From Alphaproteobacteria bacterium (GTDB lineage: Bacteria; Pseudomonadota; Alphaproteobacteria; UBA8366): 64,000 nucleotides of DNA. Positions 8,396 to 16,673 of this stretch are shown here, in pieces. The translations under genes and the position numbers were made by a program. Within the stretch, counting starts at the first letter, position 1. Each line of letters starts with the position of its first letter. The stretch is from assembly GCA_028281325.1 (NCBI GenBank), contig JANQKC010000011.1, positions 62,001-126,000 of the forward strand, read 5' to 3'. Under the pieces are notes generated by a model. That model searched no databases. It saw only the letters and a list, made by a program, of their open reading frames with translations, and was not told where the DNA came from.

Positions 8396-10159
8396 ATGAA
8401 ACAGTTGAAAATACAGAATTTCTTACGCCTTTTCCGGGCAGCCGCCGTGACCGCCGTCATGGTCGCGCCGGGCGTGGCGCTCGCGCAGGCGCAGCCGGAA
8501 ATTCATACCGGCTTTCAGAAGAAGGAAGCGGTCCGCGCGCAATCATTCATGATCTCCGCGGCAAACCCGCATGCGAGCCGCGCCGGCTATGCGATTCTGG
8601 AACGCGGCGGGTCGGCGGTGGATGCGGCGATTGCGGCGGCCTTGATGCTGACCCTGGTCGAGCCGCAGGCGTCGGGCATCGGCGGCGGCGGATACATGCT
8701 GCATTGGTCGCAGACGAAGAAGGCGCTCGACGCCTATGACGCGGCCGTGGTCGCCCCGAAGGCGGTGAAGCCCGACCACTTCCTGGACAGCGACGGCGAT
8801 CCGATCAAACGCCGCACGGCTGGGTTCGGCGGCCGCACCGTCGGGGTGCCGGGACAGCTTCGCCTGTTCGCGGCGATTCATGCGAAACACGGCAAGCTGC
8901 CCTGGAAGGAGTTGTTCCAACCGACGATCGATCTGGCCGAAAAGGGCTTCGCGGTGTCGCCGCGCCTGCACAAGCAGATTCGCGGCAAGCGCAAGAAGTT
9001 CACCGACCCGACCGCAACGTCGTATTTCCTGGATTCAAACGGCGAGGCGTGGCCCGTCGGCCATATCCTGGTCAACACGCCGCTGGCCGACACGCTGCGC
9101 CAGGTCGCCAAGCGCGGCGTCGACGCCTTCTATACCGGCCCCGTCGCCCGGGACATCGCCGACGCAGTGAGCAACGCCAGCGAACACCCGTCCCCAATGA
9201 CCGCCGAGGAGGTCGCGGCCTACCAAATCAAGCCGCATGCCCCGGTCTGCACGACCTACCGCGAGCACCGCGTCTGCGGCGTCGGCCCGTCGACCACCGG
9301 CGGCCTCACCGTGGCGATGACGCTGCGCCTGCTGGAGCCGTTCGACATGGCCGGACTCGGCCCGAACTCCCCGGACGCGGTTCACCTCTTCCTGGAAGCG
9401 TCCAAGCTCGCCTATGCCGACCGGTCGCAATATATCGGTGACCCTGCTTTCGTCCCCGTGCCGATCACAGGCCTGCTCGACAGGGCCTACCTGGCCGAGC
9501 GCGCGAAGAAGATCGACCCGGCCGAGTCGATGGGACGTCCGCAACCGGGACTGCCGCCGATGCGCAAGTCCTGGAACCTGTCTCCCGACGACACGCCGGA
9601 ATCGCCCTCGACCACGCATCTCAGCGCCATCGACAAGGACGGCAACGCGGTCTCCTTCACCACCACGATCGGGCGCGGCTTCGGCGCGGGCATCATGACG
9701 CGCGGCTTCCTGCTGAACAATCAACTGCTCGCCTTCTCCTTCCGGCCGACCAAGGACGGCGACCCGGTCGCCAACGCCCCGGCGGGCGGCAAGCGGCCGC
9801 GATCCTCGATGTCGCCGACGATCGTCTTCCGGCCGGACGGGCCGGTGCGGCTGGTCGTCGGCTCGCCCGGCGGCACGCGCATCATCGGCTATGTCGCGAA
9901 GACCATCGTCGCCGTGCTCGACTGGCGGATGGACATCCAGTCGGCGATCTCGCTGCCGCATTTCGCCGCCCGCACCCGCCGCGCCGAATTGGAAAAGGAC
10001 AGCCTGGCGACCCGCTTCGCCGAAGCGCTGGAGGACATGGATCATGCGGTGACGGTCCGCCATCTGACCAGCGGCTTGCACGGCATCGAGATCCTGCCCG
10101 ACGGCACATTGGTCGGCGGCGCCGACCCCCGCCGCGAGGGCATCGCGCTGGGCGGTTAA
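8396..10159 (+). CDS. ggt: Gamma-glutamyltransferase, periplasmic
   Basis: This enzyme cleaves gamma-glutamyl bonds (for example in glutathione) and transfers the group to water or amino acids. The 587-residue precursor starts with a Sec signal peptide (positively charged start, hydrophobic core, cleavage near VALAQA around residue 30). It is an Ntn-hydrolase that self-cleaves before the nucleophilic Thr: TTHLSAIDKDGNAVSFT around residue 406 matches that site, and ILNNQ-like LLNNQLLAFSF follows. The family motifs GIGGGGYMLHW and GSPGGTRIIGYV are present. It appears to be a single gene with its promoter between the upstream repeat and the ATG. Confidence 0.93.
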   Translation: MKQLKIQNFLRLFRAAAVTAVMVAPGVALAQAQPEIHTGFQKKEAVRAQSFMISAANPHASRAGYAILERGGSAVDAAIAAALMLTLVEPQASGIGGGGYMLHWSQTKKALDAYDAAVVAPKAVKPDHFLDSDGDPIKRRTAGFGGRTVGVPGQLRLFAAIHAKHGKLPWKELFQPTIDLAEKGFAVSPRLHKQIRGKRKKFTDPTATSYFLDSNGEAWPVGHILVNTPLADTLRQVAKRGVDAFYTGPVARDIADAVSNASEHPSPMTAEEVAAYQIKPHAPVCTTYREHRVCGVGPSTTGGLTVAMTLRLLEPFDMAGLGPNSPDAVHLFLEASKLAYADRSQYIGDPAFVPVPITGLLDRAYLAERAKKIDPAESMGRPQPGLPPMRKSWNLSPDDTPESPSTTHLSAIDKDGNAVSFTTTIGRGFGAGIMTRGFLLNNQLLAFSFRPTKDGDPVANAPAGGKRPRSSMSPTIVFRPDGPVRLVVGSPGGTRIIGYVAKTIVAVLDWRMDIQSAISLPHFAARTRRAELEKDSLATRFAEALEDMDHAVTVRHLTSGLHGIEILPDGTLVGGADPRREGIALGG

Positions 10160-10261
10160 TCAATACTTAACGGCTCATTGTCTTAATAGAACTAACGTAG
10201 CGTCCGCCCAACCAACGATGCGTGTGCACTCCACAGCAACCGCAAATGAATAGTCGGACAA

Positions 10262-11974
10262 ATGGCCGCGCTTACTCTGCTGTTTTCAAGACATAAAGTT
10301 GACTTTATTGGAGTAGTCTCGCGGACTGCAGTTGCCATCCTGCCGACGTTGTCCGCCATCGCCTATTTCGCGATTGCCATCTGGGTTCTTCTTGCCGGCC
10401 ATCTTCACGAAGACGCCTACATCCTGTTCACCTATGTAGAGAATTTGGCTCTCGGAAACGGAATCGTCTATTATGCCGGCGGCCCACCGACCGAGGGCGC
10501 AACAGACTTCTTATGGACCATCGTTCTTGCTGCCATCACACGCCTCGGTGGCGATGCGGGAATTGCAGCTGCCATCCTGAATGCTATCGGAATCGGCGTT
10601 ATTTGCCACATAGCAATCCATCATTTACCCGACGGTTTGAATAAGTGCTGGCGCTTGATCTTTTCGTTTGGCGTGTGCGCAATCATCGTTCTTTCCCCAA
10701 TCGCGAGCGCAGGCTTCGGCGGCTTCAGCAACCCCGCGTTTGTAGCTATTGCGGTCACCCTCTTCGCCCTATTTCTTGCAAGGCGATACACATATCTTCC
10801 TTGGATTGGCCTTTTGCTCGGATTGGTTCGGCCCGACGGCGTCATTATTGGATGCACGTTCGCCTTGCTGGGCTTGACCGCCCAATGGAACCATCCTTCC
10901 ATGCGCCGTTACACCGTACACCTCTTTTTGGCGGGAATCGTAGGCTGCGTATACTTCATTTGGCGAGCATCCTATTTCGACCAACTCTTGCCGTTGCCTC
11001 TATACGTCAAGAGCACCGGGGAGGAGTTGCTGCCCGGAATATCAGAAAATCTGGATTGGATCAGCGGAAACCTGTTCCTTATCTGCCTGGGGTTGACTGC
11101 GTTCTTTCATCAATCGATCGATAAACGCAGGCTCGCCCTCGCCGCCCTGCCATTTCTAATACTGCTGGCCGCACTTGGATTCGCCAACCAAACACAAAAT
11201 GTGAGTTTTCGTTTTCAGGCGCCGTTAAGCGCTATCCTTATCATTCTTTTGGCGATGAGCGCTGGCCACTGGGTCAAAATCCGGCCTCGGGCGACAAGCG
11301 GTCTTGGAGTAATTCTAGGTTTCGCTCTATTGCTTCCAAACTTTGGTGCATCAGCAGTATCCAACATGCGCGACCTTCTGGGCACGCAATACATCAATTA
11401 TTTGCCATTTCATCTCACCCAATCGATGGGCCCAAACACAAAAGTCGCGCTAACCGAAGCCGGTCGTATCGCATATTGGACGAACGGCAAGAAATTTGAT
11501 TTGATTGGGTTGAATTCTGTCTATCCTGCCATTAATGGACTTGACCTCGATTATCTGCACCGCCTGCTGCCGGATCTCGTGTTCATTCACACAGCGCAGA
11601 CGTTGATGCCTTGGTCCGACCGCGCAGGGCCATACTTTTCAGTATCCGTTGACGAAATACGGCAAAAAACCGCCAACCCGCGCGATTGGTTAGGCGAATC
11701 TGACCCGGTGAATCGCGCCCCGCTCGTCGTCTATGAATTCCTGGCACAGCACGAATCAGATTATGACATCGTTATGGTGCGCTACTATGATCGGTACGTT
11801 CACCTCCATGCTGTCAGAAAGAACGGCGACATAACATTCGACGACTTCATTGCAGCGCTGGACGAGAGTTTCTCCGGCACCGGCCAGCTTTCCTACTGGG
11901 CAATGAAACGAAATCGGCGGTTAGGGGCGTTTCAGCCCTTGGGGCGAATGACCGACAACACGTTCTCACCATGA
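10262..11974 (+). CDS. Polytopic membrane protein, GT-C glycosyltransferase-like
   Basis: A 570-residue protein with many hydrophobic segments spread over residues about 20-380 and a soluble C-terminal part of about 170 residues. The first loop holds HEDAYILFTYVENLALGNG, then GGPPTEGATDFLW. This acidic-loop plus GNG..YY.GG..TEGAT pattern is what lipid-linked-sugar dependent GT-C enzymes of the AftB/ArnT broad type show, so a periplasm-facing glycosyltransferase is the best guess; donor and acceptor are unknown. The gene is clearly richer in A and T than its neighbours and stands alone, which suggests acquisition by transfer. The ATG is preceded by no strong Shine-Dalgarno sequence. Confidence 0.6.
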   Translation: MAALTLLFSRHKVDFIGVVSRTAVAILPTLSAIAYFAIAIWVLLAGHLHEDAYILFTYVENLALGNGIVYYAGGPPTEGATDFLWTIVLAAITRLGGDAGIAAAILNAIGIGVICHIAIHHLPDGLNKCWRLIFSFGVCAIIVLSPIASAGFGGFSNPAFVAIAVTLFALFLARRYTYLPWIGLLLGLVRPDGVIIGCTFALLGLTAQWNHPSMRRYTVHLFLAGIVGCVYFIWRASYFDQLLPLPLYVKSTGEELLPGISENLDWISGNLFLICLGLTAFFHQSIDKRRLALAALPFLILLAALGFANQTQNVSFRFQAPLSAILIILLAMSAGHWVKIRPRATSGLGVILGFALLLPNFGASAVSNMRDLLGTQYINYLPFHLTQSMGPNTKVALTEAGRIAYWTNGKKFDLIGLNSVYPAINGLDLDYLHRLLPDLVFIHTAQTLMPWSDRAGPYFSVSVDEIRQKTANPRDWLGESDPVNRAPLVVYEFLAQHESDYDIVMVRYYDRYVHLHAVRKNGDITFDDFIAALDESFSGTGQLSYWAMKRNRRLGAFQPLGRMTDNTFSP

Positions 11975-12097
11975 CCACCACAGCTCTATTTGGGACATCA
12001 CTTCCACAAATCGAGGTCAGCCAAACTACAGCGAATTGGGTGTGTTGAGCGGCTAACCGCACGCAGAACCACTACCGGGCGACTGGAAAAGTGCTAG

Positions 12098-13312
12098 TCA
12101 GATCACCTCGGCCTCGCGTAACGCCGCGATCCCGGCATCGTCGTAGCCGAGCGCCTTCAAGACCTCTTCGTTGTATTCGCCGTAGTCGGGCGACGGCATC
12201 CGGGCGCCTTTTTCGTGGCCCTGGATGTTGATCGCATTGCCGTTGATCTCGACCTCGCCTTTCTCCGGGTGCGTGGTCGTCCAGGTGACGCCGAGATGCT
12301 TGACCTGTTCGTCTTCGAGCATCTTGTCGATGGCATATTGCGGTCCGCAGGGCACGCCGATCTCGTTCAACTTTTCCACCAGCTCGGCGGTCGTGAAGCG
12401 CCGCGTCACCGCGGATACGGAGTCGTTCACCTTGTCGCGGTTGGTATAACGAAGGTTGTTGTCGGCGAACTCGGGCACCTGCAACAACTCCTCGCAGTCG
12501 AGCGCCTTGCAGAGGCGCGCAAAGGTGTGATCGCCCCCCGCCGCCAGATTGACGTGGCCGTCCTTGGTCGGGAACAGGCTGGTGGGCACGTTGATCGGAT
12601 GGTCGTTGCCGACCGGCCCCGGCAAGTCCTCCTCCATGGTCCAGCGGGCAACCTGATAGTCGAGCATGCCGATCATCGCTTCCAGCAACGACGTGTGGAC
12701 CCAACGGCCCTTTCCCGTGCGATGGCGTTCATGCAGCGCGCTCAGCACCCCGATGGCGAGATACATGCCCGCCGTCAGGTCGCAGATCGGGATGCCGACG
12801 CGCAGCGGCCCGCGCCCCGGCTCGCCGGTGATCGACATCAGGCCACCCATGCCCTGGGCGATCTGATCGACGCCGGGCCGCGGCGCATAGGGGCCGGTTT
12901 GGCCGAAGCCGGAGATGCTGCCGTAGATGATCCGGGGATTCACCTTGCTGCAGTCGTCGTAATTGATGCCGAGGCGGTTCTTCACGTCGGCGCGGAAATT
13001 CTCGACGATGATGTCCGCCTTCGCCACCATCTTCATGAAGATGTCGTGGCCTTCCTCTTTCTTGAGGTTCAGGGTCACGCTGCGCTTGTTGCGGTGAAGA
13101 TTGAAGAAGTCCGGCTGCAGCCGTTGATAGTTCTGCCCCTTGATGCGGGGGTCGGCCTTGGACGTGGCCTCGACCTTGATGACATGCGCGCCCCAATCCG
13201 CCAGCATGCGCACGCAGGTCGGCCCGGCCCGGGCGCGCGTTAGGTCCAGGACCACGAGGTCCGACATCGGCAGATCGTTTCCCGCCGCCGCTGCTTCCAA
13301 GGGATTTGCCAT
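12098..13312 (-). CDS. CaiB/BaiF family CoA-transferase
   Basis: Class III CoA-transferases move CoA between carboxylic acids through an aspartyl-CoA intermediate. The 404-residue product starts MANPLEAAAAGNDLPMSDLVVLDLTRARAGP, with GGAGGAAA before the ATG. Family features include the N-terminal ADWGAHVIKVEATSKAD, NKRSVTLNLKKEEG, ADIIVENFRADV and SGFGQTGPYAPRPGVDQIAQGMGG segments. The domain continues to the C-terminal mixed part with PDYGEYNEEVLKALGY. It lies just downstream of a tRNA gene and is otherwise isolated, so the acyl substrate cannot be guessed. Confidence 0.9.
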   Translation of the reverse strand: MANPLEAAAAGNDLPMSDLVVLDLTRARAGPTCVRMLADWGAHVIKVEATSKADPRIKGQNYQRLQPDFFNLHRNKRSVTLNLKKEEGHDIFMKMVAKADIIVENFRADVKNRLGINYDDCSKVNPRIIYGSISGFGQTGPYAPRPGVDQIAQGMGGLMSITGEPGRGPLRVGIPICDLTAGMYLAIGVLSALHERHRTGKGRWVHTSLLEAMIGMLDYQVARWTMEEDLPGPVGNDHPINVPTSLFPTKDGHVNLAAGGDHTFARLCKALDCEELLQVPEFADNNLRYTNRDKVNDSVSAVTRRFTTAELVEKLNEIGVPCGPQYAIDKMLEDEQVKHLGVTWTTTHPEKGEVEINGNAINIQGHEKGARMPSPDYGEYNEEVLKALGYDDAGIAALREAEVI

Positions 13313-13432
13313 GGGTTTCCTCCCGATTCTGTCGATTTGACTTTTCAATGCGTGGCCGGCGGTGGCGCGAAACCATCCGCCGCCTGTCCGGCGGTGAGCC
13401 GGGCGCCGCCCTAAACTGTATTTTAAGCTGAA

Positions 13433-13506
13433 TGGAGCGGGCGAAGGGAATCGAACCCTCGTCGTAAGCTTGGGAAGCTTCTGCTCTACCATTGAGCTAC
13501 GCCCGC
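13433..13506 (-). tRNA. tRNA-Gly, anticodon CCC
   Basis: Read on the minus strand this folds as a full cloverleaf: acceptor stem GCGGGCG pairing with CGCCCGC, D arm GCTC...GAGC, T arm AGGG-TTCGATT-CCCT, and an encoded CCA end. The anticodon loop is TTCCCAA, flanked by GAAGC and GCTTA, so the anticodon is CCC and the amino acid glycine; the closing anticodon-stem pair is a G-A mismatch. It closely resembles E. coli glyU. Total length is 74 with CCA. Confidence 0.95.
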
Positions 13507-13632
13507 CCGCTGTGCCGACCCTACGAATTCGCTTAGTCGAGTTCAAGCGCCATGGCTGGGTGGGGGCGCGATTTTGGCCCTTCCCATGCCGGCGCGAGAA
13601 TGCCCTTTCATCCGGCGCGGAGGCATCGCCCC

Positions 13633-13824
13633 ATGGCACCCAATAACGTCCTTTTCATCATGTCCGACCAGCATCAGGGCAAGGCGTCGGGCTGTTACGG
13701 GCACGACTTCGCGGTGACGCCGAATATCGACCGGCTGGCGGAGGACGATTCGGACCGGGTGGCGTTCGGCGAGTATTACGAGGGCACGCCCGCCCCCGGC
13801 GAGCCGGCCGTCTTCACACGGTAA
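13633..13824 (+). pseudogene. Sulfatase-family gene remnant with internal deletion
   Basis: The first 36 or so residues (MAPNNVLFIMSDQHQGKASG, then CYGHDF and TPNIDRLAE) are the N-terminus of an alkaline-phosphatase-superfamily sulfatase, including the metal-binding Asp of the MSDQH motif. The Cys/Ser-x-Pro-x-Arg catalytic motif, expected some 20-30 residues later, is missing. The frame instead jumps to a short piece (DRVAFGEYYEGTPAPGEPAVFTR) that looks like a far more C-terminal sulfatase segment. The 63-residue product cannot be active. A deletion of most of a gene about 1.4 kb long is the simplest explanation. Confidence 0.6.
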
Positions 13825-13833
13825 CGCCGCGCG

Positions 13834-14445
13834 CTACCGGGCCGAGCCCCAATACTCGTAAGACAAGGTCTTCGGTCCGGGAATATAGCCCTGGTCCAAA
13901 CGATCCAGCGTCCAGCCGGCGCGGTCGAAGTAACTCAGAATCGGCCGGCCCGCGTGGCACCCGCCGGCAATGCGCTTCCACACCGGATCGATGCGCCGTT
14001 GCCATTTTCGCACATTGGCGTCGGGCGATTCGCCATGTTCCGCGAACAGCAGCCGCCCGCCCGGCTTGAGGATGCGCCGCATCTCGGTCAGCGCCTTGAC
14101 CGGATCGGGAATTGTGCACAGGGAATAGGTCACCACCACGGTATCCGCCGACTTGCCGTCGAGCGGGATTTCCTCGCCCGACACGCCGATACGGTCGACG
14201 CGGAACGGCACCGCCGCGCGCCGGTCCGCCGCCCGCTTCCAGAGAGGACCGTCCGGATCGACGCCGATCACCTTGGTCACGCGCGCGGGGCTGTAGATCG
14301 GCAGGTTCAGGCCGGACCCGATCCCAACCTCCACCACGACGCCCTCGGCCGCCGGAATAATCTTACGCCGCTGCTTCTCCGTATCGGCGATACCGCAGAC
14401 GGTATCGATGAAGCGCGGCAACACGAAACGACTGTAGAATCCCAT
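13834..14445 (-). CDS. Class I SAM-dependent methyltransferase
   Basis: A 203-residue Rossmann-fold methyltransferase of the Methyltransf_11/UbiE-like kind. Motif I is VVVEVGIGSGLNLPIYS, the acidic strand-end residue is in VIGVDPDGPLW, and DTVVVTYSLCTIPDPVKALTEMRRILKPGGRLLFAEHG carries motifs II-III. The C-terminal part with GCHAGRPILSYFDRAGW resembles METTL7-type and phospholipid N-methyltransferase-like proteins. Substrate is unknown. It is convergent with the sulfatase remnant and upstream of the TauD gene on the same strand, separated by 134 bases. Confidence 0.85.
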   Translation of the reverse strand: MGFYSRFVLPRFIDTVCGIADTEKQRRKIIPAAEGVVVEVGIGSGLNLPIYSPARVTKVIGVDPDGPLWKRAADRRAAVPFRVDRIGVSGEEIPLDGKSADTVVVTYSLCTIPDPVKALTEMRRILKPGGRLLFAEHGESPDANVRKWQRRIDPVWKRIAGGCHAGRPILSYFDRAGWTLDRLDQGYIPGPKTLSYEYWGSAR

Positions 14446-14579
14446 TCTTCGAACCCCATCGGTGACGCAGACCGCTCAGCCTGCGGCATGGGTTTTAGGC
14501 GTCGCGTGTTTCCGGTCGGCCTCGCGGCGAGCAAAGAATTGTTTCTATTGTTTCCACATTAAGGCGGAAAGGCGGCTTG

Positions 14580-15407
14580 CTACGCCGGGACGGCCAACTC
14601 TTCCGGCAGATGGAAACCGGTGCGTTTGTGGAAGCGCGGCTCCGCATGGTTGAAATCGTTGCGCCGGTGCATGACCGACGTGTTGTCCCACATCACCAGA
14701 TCGCCCGGCGACCAACTGTGGCAATAGACGTTCTCCTCCCGCGTGGCGTGGGCGGTCAGCTCGGCCAGCAAGGCGTCGGACTCGGCTTTCGGCAAATCGC
14801 CGATCGCGACGATATGGTTGGGGCTGAGATAAAGCGCCTTGCGGTCAAGATACGGATGCGTCCGCACCATCGGATGGGTGACGTCGGGAATCTCCTCCAA
14901 CTGGGCCGCCGACAGGCTGTGCCGCCGGATATGCCCCTTCTTCACCGGCGAATAGACCGCGGTCAATTGGTCGACCCGGTCGCGTAGGTTCCCCGGCAAG
15001 GTCTCATAGGCGGCGACCAGATCGGCGAAACAGGTTTCGCCGCCCTTCGCCGGGATGGTGACGCCGTACAGGATCGTCCCGAAGACCGGCTTCGGCGTGT
15101 AGCTCTGGTCCGAATGCCAGTCCAGAACGCCCTTCACCGGTGCCTTGGTGCCACGGTTCTTCGTGTACATCACCTCGGGATGATCGGGCGACACCAGCTG
15201 CGACTGCACATGCACGAAAAGCGGCCCGAACCGGCGCGTAAAGGCGAGCAGCGCATCGTCGTCCAAGTCTTGGCCCGGGAACACCGCGACCTTGTGCTGC
15301 ATCCACAGGTCGCGCAGCGCCGTGAAAGCGTCATCGCTCAAAGGCTGCGACAGATCGACCCCGTCGACCCGCACCACAAAATCCGACCGCAATACCGTCT
15401 TCCGCAT
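14580..15407 (-). CDS. TauD/TfdA family Fe(II)/2-oxoglutarate dioxygenase
   Basis: These non-heme iron enzymes hydroxylate substrates such as taurine or aryloxyacids, using 2-oxoglutarate and O2. The ATG at 15407 follows AGGAGGGG and gives 275 residues beginning MRKTVLRSDFVVRVDGVDLSQP. The facial triad is visible: H and D in LDWHSDQSYTP, and the distal His in WDNTSVMHRRN; a C-terminal Arg in RTGFHLPEELAVPA could bind 2-oxoglutarate. No sulfonate transporter is adjacent, so taurine is not implied. Substrate unknown. Confidence 0.9.
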   Translation of the reverse strand: MRKTVLRSDFVVRVDGVDLSQPLSDDAFTALRDLWMQHKVAVFPGQDLDDDALLAFTRRFGPLFVHVQSQLVSPDHPEVMYTKNRGTKAPVKGVLDWHSDQSYTPKPVFGTILYGVTIPAKGGETCFADLVAAYETLPGNLRDRVDQLTAVYSPVKKGHIRRHSLSAAQLEEIPDVTHPMVRTHPYLDRKALYLSPNHIVAIGDLPKAESDALLAELTAHATREENVYCHSWSPGDLVMWDNTSVMHRRNDFNHAEPRFHKRTGFHLPEELAVPA

Positions 15408-15538
15408 GGCACCCCTCCTCCGCGTCAAAATCGCGCAGGCGCGCGATCCGCCCCGAAATCCCGATCCGCCTTCGACCCCTTCATGCTACGCTCCGACCGC
15501 AAATTCGCCAAACCGGATCCTGCCGAAAGGAGCGACGC

Positions 15539-15976
15539 ATGCCGACGAAATCGACACGCACGGGACGTTGCCTTTGCGGCGCGGTGACGTTCGAGGTGAC
15601 CGTCCCTGACCCGACATTCGGAATCTGTCATTGCGGCATGTGCCGGAAGTGGTGCAGCGGTCCCTTCATGGCCGTGCACAGCGAAAGCGCAGCAACCTTC
15701 AACGAGGACAAGCAGTTGGCCTGGTACAAAAGCTCCGACTGGGCCGAACGGGGCTTTTGCAAGCAGTGCGGCACCAATCTCTTCTATCGCTGCACCGATC
15801 CAGCCTACGAAGGCTGGGGCGTGTCGCTGGAAGCGCTCGACGATACGACGGGCCTCGCGCTCGACCGGCATATCTTCATCGACGCGAAGCCGGACCGGTA
15901 CGATTTCAAGGACGAGCGCCCTCGGGTCACCGAAGCCGAATTGATGAAGGAACTGGGCATCGCGCCGCCCGACTAG
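15539..15976 (+). CDS. GFA family zinc-binding protein, copy 1
   Basis: A 145-residue protein of the GFA family (glutathione-dependent formaldehyde-activating enzyme-like, CENP-V fold). Zinc ligands are seen in GRCLCGAV, CHCGMCRKWC and CKQCGT, the usual CxC, CxCxxC and CxxC sets. The family name overstates function: members bind zinc and most have no proven enzyme activity. It is followed 76 bases later by a second copy of the same length. Both are preceded by the same AAGGAGCGACGC leader, showing that the duplication included the ribosome binding site. Confidence 0.88.
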   Translation: MPTKSTRTGRCLCGAVTFEVTVPDPTFGICHCGMCRKWCSGPFMAVHSESAATFNEDKQLAWYKSSDWAERGFCKQCGTNLFYRCTDPAYEGWGVSLEALDDTTGLALDRHIFIDAKPDRYDFKDERPRVTEAELMKELGIAPPD

Positions 15977-16052
15977 GTATCAGGCGACCTGTTGTGCCCC
16001 TGATCAACACGGCACGTCCCCGGCGCATTCATGAAACGAAAAGGAGCGACGC

Positions 16053-16490
16053 ATGCCGTCAAAATCGACCCGCACGGGCAGTTGCCATTGCGGCGCGGTC
16101 ACGTTCGAGGTGACCGTCCCCGAACCGACATTCACCATCTGCCATTGCGCGATGTGCCGAAAATTGAGCGCCGGCCCGCTGATGTCGGTCCATGGCGAAG
16201 GGGATATACGGTTTACGAAAGAAACCGGAATGACGTGGTACCGCAGCTCCGACTGGGCGGAACGCGGGTTTTGCGGGCAATGCGGCACCAGCCTGTTTTG
16301 GCGCCTCACCGATCCGACGACACCCATGCTCGAAATCTCCTTGGAGGCGCTGGACGAGATCGACGACATGACGTTGGAGCGTCATATCTATATCGATGCG
16401 AAACCGGACCGGTACGAGTTCAAGGACGATAAACCCCGCATCACCGAAGCGGAACTGTTGAAAGAACTGGGCATGACGCCGCCGGACTAG
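16053..16490 (+). CDS. GFA family zinc-binding protein, copy 2
   Basis: This is the tandem paralogue of the preceding gene, also 145 residues; I count 95 identical positions by hand with no gaps. The zinc ligands are kept in GSCHCGAV, CHCAMCRK and CGQCGTS. The middle region (about residues 38-60 and 88-105) differs most, including loss of a free Cys present in copy 1 (WCSGPF against LSAGPL), while the C-terminal ERHIYIDAKPDRYEFKD is nearly identical. Retained metal sites with a diverged middle part fit neofunctionalisation rather than decay. Confidence 0.88.
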   Translation: MPSKSTRTGSCHCGAVTFEVTVPEPTFTICHCAMCRKLSAGPLMSVHGEGDIRFTKETGMTWYRSSDWAERGFCGQCGTSLFWRLTDPTTPMLEISLEALDEIDDMTLERHIYIDAKPDRYEFKDDKPRITEAELLKELGMTPPD

Positions 16491-16673
16491 CTGTCCCGTT
16501 TATTTGCTAGCCGATCGGCGCGACGATCGACGCCAAGCCCGCCCGCGTCGTATGGCGCATGTGTCGCTCAAATTCGCCGCGCGGACAGGCATCGCGTTTG
16601 CCGACCTCCACCGGCGCGCTAAACTATCGACACCCGCCCGCGACATATGTGCCATTGCCGGAAGGAATCCTCC

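Noticed and set aside
12215-13243. Plus-strand open frame opposite the CoA-transferase
   Set aside because: Shadow of a clear CaiB/BaiF gene; residues are biased to Arg, Asp and Val with no motif.
13433-13506. Reading the tRNA-Gly anticodon as TCC
   Set aside because: The loop counted from the paired stem is TTCCCAA, which places CCC at positions 34-36; TCC would need a mispaired stem.
14446-14579. Possible riboswitch in the gap between the TauD and methyltransferase genes
   Set aside because: I could not find a pseudoknot or known riboswitch core on either strand.
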